A stretch of DNA of 64,000 bases from NCBI RefSeq assembly GCF_003003095.1, contig NZ_PVTT01000001.1, positions 744,001 through 808,000 of the forward strand, given 5' to 3'. Positions 37,167 to 46,532 of the stretch are shown piece after piece (position 1 is the first letter of the stretch; every line of letters begins with the position of its first letter). The notes under the pieces are model-generated. The model was given only the letters and a program-made list of their open reading frames with translations. It was not told the origin of the DNA and made no database searches. The stretch comes from Hasllibacter halocynthiae. GTDB taxonomy: Bacteria > Pseudomonadota > Alphaproteobacteria > Rhodobacterales > Rhodobacteraceae. Made by a program: the position numbers and the translations under genes.

Positions 37167-38372
37167 ATGAACCGCTTTCTAACGACCACGGCGCTGATCG
37201 CCGCGGCGGCCACCGGCGCTTCGGCGGCCGGCCTGGACCGCTCGAACCAGCCGCTGGGCATCCTGTTCGAGGACGGGGAGGAGGTCGAGCTGACCTTCGG
37301 CTTCGTCGCCCCGTCGATCGACGGCACCGACTTCTCCGGCCGCCGCTACGAGGACGTGGGGGAGAGTTACACCCAGCTCGGCTTCGGCTACGTCAAGCCG
37401 CTGACGGACCGCGTCTCGTACGCCGTGATCGTGGACGAGCCCTTCGGCGCGAACGTGGACTACGGCACCGGCGAGGGCGGGGCGACGGCCCCCGAGGTCC
37501 AGTTCGATCCGACGTTCCCCGGCGGCGGCGGCCTGCCCCCCGGGATCGCGCCCACCGGCAGGGCGGTCGGCATCCTGGACGACACCTATGTCGAGGTGAA
37601 CTCCGTCGCCCTCTCCATCGTGCCCCGCTACGAGTTCGGGAACGGCTTCTCCGTCCATGGCGGCCTTCGCATCCAGCGGGTCGGCGGCGCGATCGAGATC
37701 CCCAACGGCACCGGTACGACGGCGTTCAACACGCCGCGCCTCCAGTTCGACGACGATATCGGGTTCGGCTACCTGATCGGCGGCGCCTACGAGCGGCCCG
37801 ACATCGCGTTGCGCCTCGCCGTGACCTACTTCTCGGAGATCGACCACGAGTTCGATACCTCCGGCGGGTTCGCCGGCTCGTCCGGCACCACGGAAACGAC
37901 GACGCCGGATGCGATCAACGTCGACTTCCAGACCGGCATCGCGCCCGACACGCTGCTGACGGCCAGCTTCCGCTACAGCGACTGGGACGAGTTCGTCCTC
38001 GATCCCTACAATGACGCCGACGCGGGCGTGTTCCCCGGGGCACCGGGCGGGATCCCGGACGTGGCCGGCATCGAGGACGGCCGCCGGTTCACGCTGGGCG
38101 TGGCGCGCCGCTTCACCGAGGCGTTCGCCGCGTCGGCGACGCTGATCTACGAGCCGGACGGCGGCTCGAACGTGTCGGTCCTTGGGCCGTCCGACGGCGT
38201 GATCGGCCTGACCCTGGGCGGAGCCTACACGAGGGAGAACCTGACCATCGGCGGCGGCATAAACTACAGCAAGCTGGGCGACGCGATCGGCACGGCCGGC
38301 GGGAACGAGGTCGCCCTATTCGAAGACAACCACGCGATCGGCGCCGGCGTGCGGGTGCTCTACGAGTTCTGA
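37167..38372 (+). CDS. Outer-membrane transporter, OmpP1/FadL family
   Basis: This is a 401-residue outer-membrane beta-barrel of the FadL family, which imports long-chain fatty acids or hydrocarbons. A signal peptide of about 20 residues (MNRFLTTTALIAAAATGASA) is followed by a short N-terminal hatch-like segment, alternating polar/aromatic strands such as FSVHGGLRIQRVGGAIEI and GIAPDTLLTASFRYSDWDEF, and a terminal aromatic residue (LYEF) required for barrel insertion. The gene stands alone, with its own promoter upstream and a strong intrinsic terminator downstream. Confidence 0.87.
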   Translation: MNRFLTTTALIAAAATGASAAGLDRSNQPLGILFEDGEEVELTFGFVAPSIDGTDFSGRRYEDVGESYTQLGFGYVKPLTDRVSYAVIVDEPFGANVDYGTGEGGATAPEVQFDPTFPGGGGLPPGIAPTGRAVGILDDTYVEVNSVALSIVPRYEFGNGFSVHGGLRIQRVGGAIEIPNGTGTTAFNTPRLQFDDDIGFGYLIGGAYERPDIALRLAVTYFSEIDHEFDTSGGFAGSSGTTETTTPDAINVDFQTGIAPDTLLTASFRYSDWDEFVLDPYNDADAGVFPGAPGGIPDVAGIEDGRRFTLGVARRFTEAFAASATLIYEPDGGSNVSVLGPSDGVIGLTLGGAYTRENLTIGGGINYSKLGDAIGTAGGNEVALFEDNHAIGAGVRVLYEF

Positions 38373-38396
38373 CGCCCGCTGAAGCACGGCGTCCGG

Positions 38397-38430
38397 AAGG
38401 CCCCGCCCCCGTGCGGGGCCTTTTCTTTTT
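38397..38430 (+). terminator. Rho-independent terminator after the FadL-type gene
   Basis: A 10-bp stem (AAGGCCCCGC 38397-38406 with GCGGGGCCTT 38413-38422) with a 6-nt loop is followed by TTTTCTTTTT. It is the best intrinsic terminator in the window. Confidence 0.9.
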
Positions 38431-38477
38431 GCACGATACGGGTCGCGCGGCGCCGCGTCGGCGCGTAGCGGTGCGTC

Positions 38478-39401
38478 ATGACGCAGATGTCCATGGACGC
38501 GCGGAGCTGGACGCTCCTTCTCCTTCTATCCCTCATCTGGGGCGGCGTGTTCCTCGCCGTTCGGGTCGCCCTGGGCGAAATCGGGCCGCTGACGGTGGCG
38601 ATGCACCGGGTACTCTGGGCGTGCCTCCTCCTTTGGGCGGTAGTGGCCGCGGGGCGCCTGCCGCTGCCGCGGGATCCGGGCATCTGGGCCGCGTTCCTCG
38701 TGATGGGCGCGCTGAACAACGCCGTGCCCTTCTCGCTGCAAGCGTGGGGGCAGCTGCACATCCCGTCAGGGCTGGTAGCGATCTTCAACGCGGGCACGGC
38801 AGTGTTCGGCATCCTCGTCGCCGGCCTCCTCCTTCCGGACGAGCGGCTGAGCGCGCGGCGGATCGTCGGCGTGGCCCTCGGCTTCGCGGGGGTGGCGACG
38901 GCGATCGGGCTGCGGAACCTCGCCGCGCTGGACGTCACGTCGCTGGCGCAGCTGGCGGTGGTCGCCTCGACGATCTCCTATGCCTTCGCGGGCGTCTGGG
39001 CGCGCGCGCGGCTGGGCGGCGTCGCGCCGCAGGTGGCGGCCGCGGGGATGCTGACCGGATCGACCCTGATCATGGTGCCCGTCGCCTGGGCCTTCGAGGG
39101 CGCGCCGACGCTGGCCCTCTCCGGCCGGACGTGGGCGGCGCTGGCCTATGCCTCGCTCGTAGCGACGGCGGGGGCGTACCTCCTCTACTACGCGATCCTG
39201 CGGCGGGCCGGCTCGGGGAACCTGATGCTCTGCACGCTCCTCGTGGCGCCGGTGGCGATCGTCCTCGGCGCCGCCTTCCTCGGCGAGAGCCTTCCACCAG
39301 CGGCCTATGGCGGGTTCGCGCTGCTCGCGGGGGGCCTTCTGATCCTCGACGGCCGTGCCTTGCGCGCCCTGCGCCGTGGACCGAGGGTCGGGACGGGGTG
39401 A
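38478..39401 (+). CDS. EamA-family transporter
   Basis: This is a second drug/metabolite transporter of 307 residues with ten hydrophobic segments in two EamA repeats: [19 protein letters not shown] at the first helix, [20 protein letters not shown] in the first repeat, and [20 protein letters not shown] in the last. The pattern fits DMT exporters of amino acids or related metabolites. It follows the FadL terminator and precedes the ATPase-metA genes by 32 nt, so it may be cotranscribed with them. A second Met at 38487 is an alternative start. Confidence 0.85.
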   Translation: MTQMSMDARSWTLLLLLSLIWGGVFLAVRVALGEIGPLTVAMHRVLWACLLLWAVVAAGRLPLPRDPGIWAAFLVMGALNNAVPFSLQAWGQLHIPSGLVAIFNAGTAVFGILVAGLLLPDERLSARRIVGVALGFAGVATAIGLRNLAALDVTSLAQLAVVASTISYAFAGVWARARLGGVAPQVAAAGMLTGSTLIMVPVAWAFEGAPTLALSGRTWAALAYASLVATAGAYLLYYAILRRAGSGNLMLCTLLVAPVAIVLGAAFLGESLPPAAYGGFALLAGGLLILDGRALRALRRGPRVGTG

Positions 39402-39433
39402 ATCCCCCCGTGCGGGCGGCTATGTGCACGCCG

Positions 39434-40303
39434 ATGGAACGACTCTACCCTTCCGGCGCGGCCTGGCTCGGCGCCCCCCGCAAGCGGCTGCTGATCTACG
39501 GCATGTCGGGTCTGGGAAAGACGCGGCTCGCGGCCATGCTGCGCGGCGGCGGAACGTGGTTCCACTACTCCGTCGACTACCGCATCGGCACCCGCTATCT
39601 GGGCGAGGCCATCGCGGACGGGTTCAAGGCCGAGGCGATGAAGGTTCCCGCGCTGGCGCGGCTTCTGCGCACGGATTCGATCTACGTCGCCTCGAACTTG
39701 ACCTTCGACAACCTCGCGCCGATGTCGGACTGGCTGGGCAAGCCGGGCGATCCCGGGCGCGGCGGCCTGCCGTTCGACGAGTACGAGCGTCGCCAGGCCC
39801 TGCACCGCGCGGGCGAGGTCGCCGCGCTCGAGGACGCCGAGGCCTTCGCCGCCCGGGCCGGGACGCTCTACGGCTATCCCCACTTCGTCTGCGACACCTC
39901 GGGTTCGATCTGCGAGGTGGTGGAGCCCGAGGATCCGGACGACCCCCTGCTGCGGCGGCTGGCCGCGACCCATCAGATCCTGTGGATCGAGGACACGGAC
40001 GCCCATGCCGATGCGTTGAAGGCCCGTTTCGACGCGGCCCCGAAGCCCATGTACTACCGCCCGGAGGTCCTGCGGCCGATCTGGGCGGAAGCGGGCGGCG
40101 AGGGCGCCGACCCCGACGCCTTCGTGCGCCACGCCTATGCCGAGGCGATCCGCCACCGCCGCCCCCGCTACCGCGCCATGGCGCGCTGGGGCGCCACCGT
40201 GACCGCCGAAGAGGTCGCGGCCTGCTCGGACGCCGCCGCCATCGACGCCATGGTGGCGCGCGCCATCGACAGATCGCTCGAAGAAGGCACCGGAAGCGTC
40301 TGA
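39434..40303 (+). CDS. Uncharacterised P-loop ATPase upstream of metA
   Basis: This is a 289-residue P-loop NTPase. Walker A is GMSGLGKT (residues 23-30). Further conserved-looking blocks are [12 protein letters not shown] (about 49-60), [34 protein letters not shown] and LWIEDTDAH. The short core and the paired DYR and CDTSGS blocks recall nucleotide or small-molecule kinases, but no catalytic role can be assigned. I recall near-identical proteins in Rhodobacterales annotated only as 'ATPase'. The stop and the metA start share one base (TGATG), so the two are coupled. ATG at 39422 is an alternative start. Confidence 0.8.
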   Translation: MERLYPSGAAWLGAPRKRLLIYGMSGLGKTRLAAMLRGGGTWFHYSVDYRIGTRYLGEAIADGFKAEAMKVPALARLLRTDSIYVASNLTFDNLAPMSDWLGKPGDPGRGGLPFDEYERRQALHRAGEVAALEDAEAFAARAGTLYGYPHFVCDTSGSICEVVEPEDPDDPLLRRLAATHQILWIEDTDAHADALKARFDAAPKPMYYRPEVLRPIWAEAGGEGADPDAFVRHAYAEAIRHRRPRYRAMARWGATVTAEEVAACSDAAAIDAMVARAIDRSLEEGTGSV

Positions 40304-41232
40304 TGCCCATCCGTATTCCAGAGGCTCTACCCGCCCACGACATCCTGCGCGACGAGGGCGTCATGGTGATGGGCGAGGATACCGCGACCCGCCAGGACAT
40401 CCGTCCCCTGCGGATCGCGCTGCTGAACCTCATGCCGATGAAGATCGCGACCGAGACGCAGTTCGCCCGGCTGATCGGCGCGGGGCCGATACAGATCGAG
40501 CTGACCCTCGTCCGCATGTCCGACCACGAGTCCCGCCACACCTCGCGCGAGCACATGGAGGCGTTCTACCGCCCCACCTCGGACGTCATGTCCGAGAGGT
40601 TCGACGGTCTGGTCATCACCGGCGCCCCCATCGAGCATCTTCCCTTCGAGGCCGTCACCTACTGGGACGAGCTGCGGCGCGTGATGGACTGGACGCGGAC
40701 CCACGTGCATTCGACCTTCGGCGTGTGCTGGGGCGGGATGGCGCTGCTGAAGCACTTCCACGGCATCGAGAAGCACGTCCTGCCCCGCAAGCATTTCGGC
40801 ATATTCCGCCACCGCAACCTGGACCCCGCCTCGCCCTATCTGCGAGGCTTCTCGGATGAGGTGCCGGTCCCCGTCTCGCGCTGGACCGAGGTGCGGCGCG
40901 AGGACCTCGGCCAGCGCTCGGGTCTCTCCGTCCTGCTCGACAGCGCGGAGGTGGGGCCGTGCCTGATCGAAGATCACGCCGAGCGGGCGCTCTACGTCTT
41001 CAACCACTTCGAGTACGACTCCGGCACGCTCGCGGGGGAGTACAGGCGCGACCTGGCGAACGGGGGCCAGACGGGCGACGGCATCGCGCTGCCGCGGGAC
41101 TACTTTCCCGGGGACGACCCCGACGCCGTGCCCCTGAACCGGTGGCGCAGCCACGCGCACCTGCTCTATGGGAACTGGATCAACCAGATATACCAGACCA
41201 CGCCCTATGATGTCTCGCAGATCGGTAGTTAG
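40303..41232 (+). CDS. metA: Homoserine O-acyltransferase MetA, predicted acetyl-specific
   Basis: MetA activates homoserine for methionine synthesis. The 309-residue protein has catalytic Cys142 (FGVCWGG), His235 and Glu237 ([10 protein letters not shown]), with numbering identical to the E. coli enzyme. Residue 111 is Glu ([10 protein letters not shown]); in characterised enzymes Glu111 goes with acetyl-CoA use and Gly111 with succinyl-CoA, so this is probably homoserine O-acetyltransferase despite its MetA fold. It is coupled by 1 nt to an ATPase gene upstream, and its 3' end overlaps the next hydrolase gene by 23 nt. No SAM riboswitch was seen. Confidence 0.95.
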   Translation: MPIRIPEALPAHDILRDEGVMVMGEDTATRQDIRPLRIALLNLMPMKIATETQFARLIGAGPIQIELTLVRMSDHESRHTSREHMEAFYRPTSDVMSERFDGLVITGAPIEHLPFEAVTYWDELRRVMDWTRTHVHSTFGVCWGGMALLKHFHGIEKHVLPRKHFGIFRHRNLDPASPYLRGFSDEVPVPVSRWTEVRREDLGQRSGLSVLLDSAEVGPCLIEDHAERALYVFNHFEYDSGTLAGEYRRDLANGGQTGDGIALPRDYFPGDDPDAVPLNRWRSHAHLLYGNWINQIYQTTPYDVSQIGS

Positions 41233-42193
41233 CACGGGCCTCCTCGCGGCCGCGGCGGTGGCTGGGACGGGCCTGACCACGCGCGTGCGCGCCCGAACCG
41301 CGGAGGAGACGCACCCGCCCCTGGGGGACTTCGTCCGGGTGGACGGCGTGCCCGTCCACTACCTGCGCCGCGGCCGGGGCCCCGAGATCGTGCTGATCCA
41401 CGGCGCGGGCGGGAACCTGCGCGACTTCGCCTTCGATTTCTTCGACCGCCTCGTCGAGGCCGGGTTCACGGTCACGGCGTTCGACCGGCCCGGGCTCGGT
41501 TATTCGGGGCGCTTGCCGGGCTACGGGCCCCTGTCGCTCGACGCGGAGGGGCCGCTCGCCCAGGGTCGCCACCTGCGCCGGGCGGCCGGGATGCTGGGGA
41601 TCGGGGCGCCGATCCTCGTCGGTCACAGCTTCGGGGGGATCGTGTCCCTCGGCTGGGCGATGTCGGATCTCGATTCCACCTCCCCCGCCGCCGCGCGGGG
41701 CTACGTGTCGCTGGCAGGCGTGGCCATGCCCTGGCCGGGGGAGCTGGGCCTCTACTACCGGCTGAACGGCGGACCGCTCGGCGCGGTGACGACGCCGCTG
41801 GTGTCCGCGTTCGTCCCGGGCCGCGTGGTGGCGGACCGGATCGAGGACACCTTCGCCCCCCAGCCCGCCCCGCAAGGCTACGCGGACTTCATCGGCGCCC
41901 GGCTGACCCTGCGGCCCACCACCTTCCGCGCAAACGTGCGGCAGGTGAACACGCTGCGGCCCCACGTCGTCGCCATGGCGCGCCGCTACCCCGAGCTGCG
42001 CCTTCCGATTGAGCTGGTCCACGGCACGGCGGACCGGACCGTGCCGATCGAGGTCCATTCGCGCCCGCTGGCCGATCTCGTGGACGGCGCGGCGCTGAGG
42101 GAGTTGGACGGCATCGGTCACATGCCGCATCATGTGGCACCGGACGCTTGTCTCGCAGCGATCCGCAGGGCGCATGCCCGCGCCGGGGATTAG
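41210..42193 (+). CDS. Exported alpha/beta hydrolase with Tat-like signal
   Basis: This is a 327-residue alpha/beta hydrolase. The N-terminus [19 protein letters not shown] has a twin arginine before a hydrophobic stretch, which resembles a Tat or Sec signal. The fold markers are [22 protein letters not shown], nucleophile elbow GHSFGG (serine about residue 131), acid Asp in [10 protein letters not shown] and His in GHMPHH. It is related to haloperoxidase/epoxide-hydrolase-like enzymes, substrate unknown. The start lies inside the end of metA, so it is coupled to it; ATG at 41207 is the alternative first codon. Confidence 0.83.
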   Translation: MSRRSVVSTGLLAAAAVAGTGLTTRVRARTAEETHPPLGDFVRVDGVPVHYLRRGRGPEIVLIHGAGGNLRDFAFDFFDRLVEAGFTVTAFDRPGLGYSGRLPGYGPLSLDAEGPLAQGRHLRRAAGMLGIGAPILVGHSFGGIVSLGWAMSDLDSTSPAAARGYVSLAGVAMPWPGELGLYYRLNGGPLGAVTTPLVSAFVPGRVVADRIEDTFAPQPAPQGYADFIGARLTLRPTTFRANVRQVNTLRPHVVAMARRYPELRLPIELVHGTADRTVPIEVHSRPLADLVDGAALRELDGIGHMPHHVAPDACLAAIRRAHARAGD

Positions 42194-42196
42194 ACC

Positions 42197-43078
42197 ATGG
42201 ACCTGCCCTTCGACGGCGAGATCACCCGCTTCTTCGAGGAAGGCGTGCCGAAGGACGTACGCACTGCCATCGAGGAGGCGGGGAAGAACGACGTCCTCGG
42301 GTTCGAGTACCCGTACGCGACGCGGATGGACAAGGACAACTACGAGGACCAGCTGGAGGCGCTGCAGGTCGAACTGGTGAAGATGCAGGACTGGCTGGAC
42401 CGATCGGACGAGCGGCTGGTCCTGGTCTTCGAGGGGCGCGACGCGGCCGGGAAGGGCGGCTCGATCTCGCGCCTGACGATGAACCTGAACCCCCGGGCGG
42501 CGCATACGGTCGCCCTGGGAAAGCCGACCGAGCGCGAGCGCGGCGAGTGGTACTTCCAACGGTACGTGCCGCACCTGCCGACCACCTCGGAGATGACCGT
42601 GTTCGACCGGTCCTGGTACAACCGGGGCGTCGTCGAGAAGGTGTTCGGCTTCGTGGACGACCCCAGCCGCGAGAGGTTCTTCGAACAGGTCTCGGACTTC
42701 GAGCGCCTTCTGGTGCGGGACGGCATCCGGATGTGGAAGTTCTGGCTGAACGTCTCCCGCGCGGAGCAGCTGCGCCGCATCCTCGCGCGCGAGCGGGACC
42801 CGCTGAAGCAGTGGAAGCTGTCGCGCATCGACGTGGAGGGCCTGGCGCTGTGGGATGCGTATACCGGTGCGATCGAGGAGACGCTGGAGCGGTCGCATAC
42901 CGCGCACGCGCCATGGACGGTGATCCGCGCGGACGACAAGCGCCGGGCGCGCCTGGCGGTCATCCGGTCGGTTCTGGCCCCCCTGCCCTATGACGGCAAG
43001 GACGAGGCCCTGGTCGGCGCCCCGGACCCGGCCATCGCGGGGGGGCCGGACCTCTGGGTGCGGCAGACGGGCTGGTAG
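42197..43078 (+). CDS. ppk2: Polyphosphate kinase 2
   Basis: PPK2 transfers phosphate between polyphosphate and nucleoside di- or monophosphates. The 293-residue protein has Walker A FEGRDAAGKGGSI (78-90), the lid-type block LNPRAAHTVALGKPTERERG, Walker B MTVFDRSWYNRG (133-144) and WLNVSRAEQLRRI. One PPK2 domain is present; the N-terminal extension suits class I enzymes that prefer diphosphates (GDP/ADP), though the class is not certain from sequence alone. It follows a hydrolase gene by 3 nt and shares one base with the GTG start of a TetR gene. Confidence 0.93.
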   Translation: MDLPFDGEITRFFEEGVPKDVRTAIEEAGKNDVLGFEYPYATRMDKDNYEDQLEALQVELVKMQDWLDRSDERLVLVFEGRDAAGKGGSISRLTMNLNPRAAHTVALGKPTERERGEWYFQRYVPHLPTTSEMTVFDRSWYNRGVVEKVFGFVDDPSRERFFEQVSDFERLLVRDGIRMWKFWLNVSRAEQLRRILARERDPLKQWKLSRIDVEGLALWDAYTGAIEETLERSHTAHAPWTVIRADDKRRARLAVIRSVLAPLPYDGKDEALVGAPDPAIAGGPDLWVRQTGW

Positions 43079-43695
43079 TGGCGCGCAAGGGCTATCACCA
43101 CGGCAACCTCCGGCAGGCCCTCGTCGACGCGGTCCTGCCTATCATCGAAGCGAGGGGCCCGACCGGGTTCACCCTGTCCGAGGTGGCGAAGGCCGCCGAA
43201 GTGACGCCGCCCGCCGTCTACCGGCATTTCGAGGGGCGCGAGGACCTGATCGCCGAGGCCGCGCGGCAGGGCTACGGCATCTTCGCCGATCTGATGGAGC
43301 ATGCCTACGAGACGGGCGGCCCGTCCCCCCTGGCCAAGCTGGAGACGGTGGGCCGCGCCTACCTGGCCTTCGCGCGCAAGTTCCCGGGCCACTACATCGC
43401 GATGTTCGAGAGCGGGATCTCGATCAACCGCAACGCCGACCTCGCCGCACGGTCGGCCCGGGCGTTCGGGGTGCTCGAGCGCGCGGCCGAGGACGTGACG
43501 CGCCACCTGCCGCCGGGACGCCGCCCGCCGCCGCAGATGGTGGCCGCGCATATCTGGGCGACGGCGCACGGTGTCGTGGAGCTCTTCGCGAGGGGGTCGC
43601 CGGGGACGAAGTCGCCATTCCCGCCCGAGGACCTCCTGGAAAGCGCGATCGGCGTCTACCTGCGGGGGCTCGGGCTGATTCCGCAGGATGCATGA
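43078..43695 (+). CDS. TetR/AcrR-family transcriptional regulator
   Basis: This is a 205-residue TetR-type repressor. The N-terminal helix-turn-helix is clear (FTLSEVAKAAEVTPPAVYRHF, about residues 31-51, with YRHF at the recognition helix end). The C-terminal ligand domain has the block AYLAFARKFPGHYIAMF, typical of the WHG (TetR_C) group. The GTG start lies on the last base of the ppk2 stop. It may control ppk2 or the neighbouring transporters, but no operator was identified. Confidence 0.87.
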   Translation: MARKGYHHGNLRQALVDAVLPIIEARGPTGFTLSEVAKAAEVTPPAVYRHFEGREDLIAEAARQGYGIFADLMEHAYETGGPSPLAKLETVGRAYLAFARKFPGHYIAMFESGISINRNADLAARSARAFGVLERAAEDVTRHLPPGRRPPPQMVAAHIWATAHGVVELFARGSPGTKSPFPPEDLLESAIGVYLRGLGLIPQDA

Positions 43696-43705
43696 CCTCC
43701 CGTCC

Positions 43706-44770
43706 CTAAGCCGGGAAGAGGAGGACCGCCCGCGGGTCCCATCCGATCCGGGCGGGCGCCCCCACGTCCAGCACGGCCGAGCCCGGGCGGTTCTTCATCG
43801 AGACGGTGACGTGGCCGGGCACGCCCGGCAGCTCGACCATGTAGTAGGTCATGTCGCCGTAATAGGCGCGGTCCGCTATGGTGCCCGCCGCCTCGCGAAG
43901 CCCCTCGCCGGGCTGGACGTCGAGCATCGTCATCGCCTCGGGTCGCATCCCGGCCTCGGCCATGCCTCCGGCGCCGATCACCTGCTCAGGCTCGACCTCG
44001 CAGGCGCCCAGGCCCGCGATCTCGACCCGCCCGTCCCGGACTTCGGCCGGCAGGAAGTTCATCGCCCCGAGGAAATCCGCCACCCGCCGGTCGGCCGGCC
44101 GCGAGTAGAGCGCCTGCGGCGAGGCGACCTGGGCGATGGCGCCCTCGAACATGACGGCGACGCGGTCGGACATGATCAAGGCCTCCTCCTGGTCATGGGT
44201 GACGAGGATGAAGGTGATCCCGACCTGCCGCTGGAGACGCCGCAGCTCCGACTGCATGGTCTCGCGCATCTTGCGGTCCAGGGCGGAGAGCGGCTCGTCG
44301 AGGAGGAGGACCTTGGGGCGCAGCACCAAGGCGCGCGCGAGGGCGACGCGCTGGCGCTGGCCACCCGACAGCTCGTGCGGGCGGCGCCCGCCGTAGCCGC
44401 CCAGGCCGACCATCTCGAGCGCCTCGCCGACGCGGCGCGCCTTCTCTTCCCTGCCGTCCGCCGTCCGGCGCAGGCCGTAGGCCACGTTCTGCGCCACCGT
44501 GAGGTGGGGGAAGATCGCGTAGGACTGGAACACCATGTTCGTCGGGCGCCGGTCCGGCGTGACGCCGCGCATGTCCAGCCCGTCGATCCGAAGCGTGCCC
44601 GCGTCGATGCCCTCGAACCCGGCGATGGTCCGCAGAAGCGTGGTCTTGCCGCAGCCCGATGGACCGAGAAGGGAAAAGAATTCCCCCGCGGCGATCTGCA
44701 GGTCTATTCCGCGCAGGGCGTGATACTCGCCGTACCATTTCTGCACGCCCGAAAGGTCGATCAGGCTCAC
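43706..44770 (-). CDS. ABC transporter ATP-binding protein, spermidine/putrescine (PotA) type
   Basis: This is the ATPase subunit of a polyamine-type importer. The 354 residues show Walker A GPSGCGKTT (36-44), the Q-loop FQSYAIFPHLTV, signature LSGGQRQRVALARAL (about 134-148), Walker B VLLLDEPLSALD, and a C-terminal TOBE domain (about 280-354) seen in PotA/UgpC-type ATPases. The GTG start overlaps the stop of the permease gene by 4 nt. It is the last gene of a three-gene minus-strand operon that has no periplasmic binding-protein gene in the window. Confidence 0.9.
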   Translation of the reverse strand: MSLIDLSGVQKWYGEYHALRGIDLQIAAGEFFSLLGPSGCGKTTLLRTIAGFEGIDAGTLRIDGLDMRGVTPDRRPTNMVFQSYAIFPHLTVAQNVAYGLRRTADGREEKARRVGEALEMVGLGGYGGRRPHELSGGQRQRVALARALVLRPKVLLLDEPLSALDRKMRETMQSELRRLQRQVGITFILVTHDQEEALIMSDRVAVMFEGAIAQVASPQALYSRPADRRVADFLGAMNFLPAEVRDGRVEIAGLGACEVEPEQVIGAGGMAEAGMRPEAMTMLDVQPGEGLREAAGTIADRAYYGDMTYYMVELPGVPGHVTVSMKNRPGSAVLDVGAPARIGWDPRAVLLFPA

Positions 44771-45585
44771 AGGAAGCCCCCGCTGTCCTTGCGCCCGGCG
44801 CGCGCGGCGCCGCGGCGGCGGAAAATCTCCGCCATGGTGAGAAGCACGATGGAGGCCAGCACGAGAAGCGTGCCGAGCGCCATCACGATCGGCAGGTCCG
44901 CCGGAAAGCGCAGCAGGCCCCAGATGTAGACCGGCAGGGTCGGCGAGGCGCCGGTCAGGAAGAAGGCGATGATGAACTCGTCCAGGCTGATAGTGAAGCA
45001 GATGAGCAGCGAGGCGACGATGCCCGGCGCGACGAGGGGCAGCGTGACGGTGCGGAAGGCGCCCCAGGGCGTCTCGCCCAGGTCGCGGGCGGCCTCCTCC
45101 ATCGCGGGGTCGAGGGACTGGAACGCGCCCGACAGGACGGCGACCGCGAAGGGCGTGCAGATGAGGACGTGCGCGGCGATCACCGCCCAGAGGCCCAGCG
45201 GCAGCCCGAGCACGGTGTTCACCACGATGAGGACGGAGACGCCGACGATGATCTCCGGCAGCACGAGGGGAACCATGATCATCCCCATCACCGCCCCCTG
45301 CCCCCGGAACGCATAGCGCGCCGAGGCCCGCGCGGCGCAGATCCCCAGGACCACCGCCAGGACGGAGGAGATCACCGCGACCACGAGCGAGTTCCAGAGC
45401 GCCGAGTGGAGCGTGCGGTTGGTCCAGAGCCCCTCGAACCAGCGGGTGGAGAAGCCCTGCAGGGGGAAGGCGATCACCTGACCGTCGTTGAAGGCGAAGA
45501 TCGGCAGGAGCGCGATGGGCGCGTAGAGCAGCGCCATGTAGAGGACGACATAGAGGAGGAGCCAGCGGCGGCTCACCGGGTCCAC
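44767..45585 (-). CDS. ABC transporter permease, PotC type
   Basis: This is an inner-membrane permease of 272 residues with six hydrophobic segments. The EAA coupling motif reads EEAARDLGETPWGAFRTVT at about residues 165-183, and the protein opens with a short cytoplasmic piece followed by LYVVLYMALLYAPIALLPI, as in PotC. The GTG start overlaps the end of the PotB-type gene by 13 nt, and the stop overlaps the ATPase start, so subunits are made together. Confidence 0.88.
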   Translation of the reverse strand: MDPVSRRWLLLYVVLYMALLYAPIALLPIFAFNDGQVIAFPLQGFSTRWFEGLWTNRTLHSALWNSLVVAVISSVLAVVLGICAARASARYAFRGQGAVMGMIMVPLVLPEIIVGVSVLIVVNTVLGLPLGLWAVIAAHVLICTPFAVAVLSGAFQSLDPAMEEAARDLGETPWGAFRTVTLPLVAPGIVASLLICFTISLDEFIIAFFLTGASPTLPVYIWGLLRFPADLPIVMALGTLLVLASIVLLTMAEIFRRRGAARAGRKDSGGFL

Positions 45586-46439
45586 CGGCGGGTGGCGAGC
45601 ACGAAGAGAAGCGAGATCAGGCCGACCGACGCCATCGCTATCACCGCCAGCGTCGCGCCCATCGGGGCGTTCGACAGGCGCCCGAACTGGGACTGGATGA
45701 GGTTCGCGATCATCAGCCCGTCGGGCCCCCCGACGAGGCGCGGGGTCACGTAGTCGCCGATGGTCGGGATGAAGACGATGAGCACGGCCGCGACCACGCC
45801 CGGCATGGAGAGCGGCAGCGTCACCCGCGCGAAGGTGCGCAGCGTTCCCTCGCCGAGATCGCGCGAGGCTTCGAGGAGGGGCCGGTCGATCTTCTCCAGC
45901 GCGACGAAGATGGGCAGGATCGCGAAGGGCGCGAAGGCGTGCGTCAGGGTGATGACCACCGCCGCGGGCGAGTAGAGGAACGCGCGGATCGGCTCGTCTA
46001 TCCAGCCGAGGTTGAGGAGGGTGCGGTTCACCACCCCGTCGAAGTTGAGGATCACCTTCCAGAGGAAGACCCGCACGAGATAGCTCGTCCAGAACGGGAT
46101 CGTGATGAGGAAGAGCCAGAGCGACTTGCGCTCCGGCGCGACGTGGAAGCTGACGTAGTAGGCCACCGGATACGCGAGAAGGACGGTGCAGACCGTCACG
46201 AGGCCCGCGATGGTCACCGACCGCACGAGGAGCGTGCGGGGAAGCTGGCCGGCGAAGCCGGGATCCGTCAGGACGATGCGGTAGTTCTCGAGCGTGGGGG
46301 TGGTGTCGAGCGTCAGGAAGTCCTGCGTGAAGAAGGAGAGGACGACCACCGCGCCGAGCGGCAGCGCCAGCAGCGCCAGCGCGTAGAGCGCCGGCGGCGC
46401 GATCAGCGCCCAGCCCTTGGATGTCTCGCCATGCCCCAT
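45573..46439 (-). CDS. ABC transporter permease, PotB type
   Basis: This is an inner-membrane permease of 288 residues with six hydrophobic segments. The EAA motif reads LEASRDLGEGTLRTFARVT (about residues 203-221), and the long first periplasmic loop with NYRIVLTDP is usual for PotB. It is the first gene of the operon. The start MGHGETSKG precedes the first helix; an in-frame frame extension exists upstream without conservation. Substrate (polyamine or related cation) is inferred from overall similarity only. Confidence 0.88.
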   Translation of the reverse strand: MGHGETSKGWALIAPPALYALALLALPLGAVVVLSFFTQDFLTLDTTPTLENYRIVLTDPGFAGQLPRTLLVRSVTIAGLVTVCTVLLAYPVAYYVSFHVAPERKSLWLFLITIPFWTSYLVRVFLWKVILNFDGVVNRTLLNLGWIDEPIRAFLYSPAAVVITLTHAFAPFAILPIFVALEKIDRPLLEASRDLGEGTLRTFARVTLPLSMPGVVAAVLIVFIPTIGDYVTPRLVGGPDGLMIANLIQSQFGRLSNAPMGATLAVIAMASVGLISLLFVLATRRWTR

Positions 46440-46486
46440 CCCGCCGATCTTCCCGCAGGCGCGGGGCGGCGCAAGGGCCAAACGAA

Positions 46487-46512
46487 GGGGGCCGCCCTTT
46501 CGGACGGCCCCC
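46487..46512 (-). terminator. Terminator after rpsI
   Basis: An inverted repeat GGGGGCCG (46487-46494) and CGGCCCCC (46505-46512), with further pairing inside, is followed on the minus strand by TTCGTTT. It sits 20 nt after the rpsI stop and matches the end of the rplM-rpsI operon. Confidence 0.7.
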
Positions 46513-46532
46513 GGAACGGTTCCCCGCGCGGA

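Noticed and set aside
38443-38478. Leaderless promoter for the EamA transporter (TAGCGG 6 nt before the ATG)
   Set aside because: The -10-like element has the right spacing but no acceptable -35 was found upstream.
39402-39433. SAM riboswitch upstream of metA
   Set aside because: Only 32 nt separate the transporter gene from the ATPase-metA genes, too short for a SAM-II or similar element, and no matching pattern was seen.
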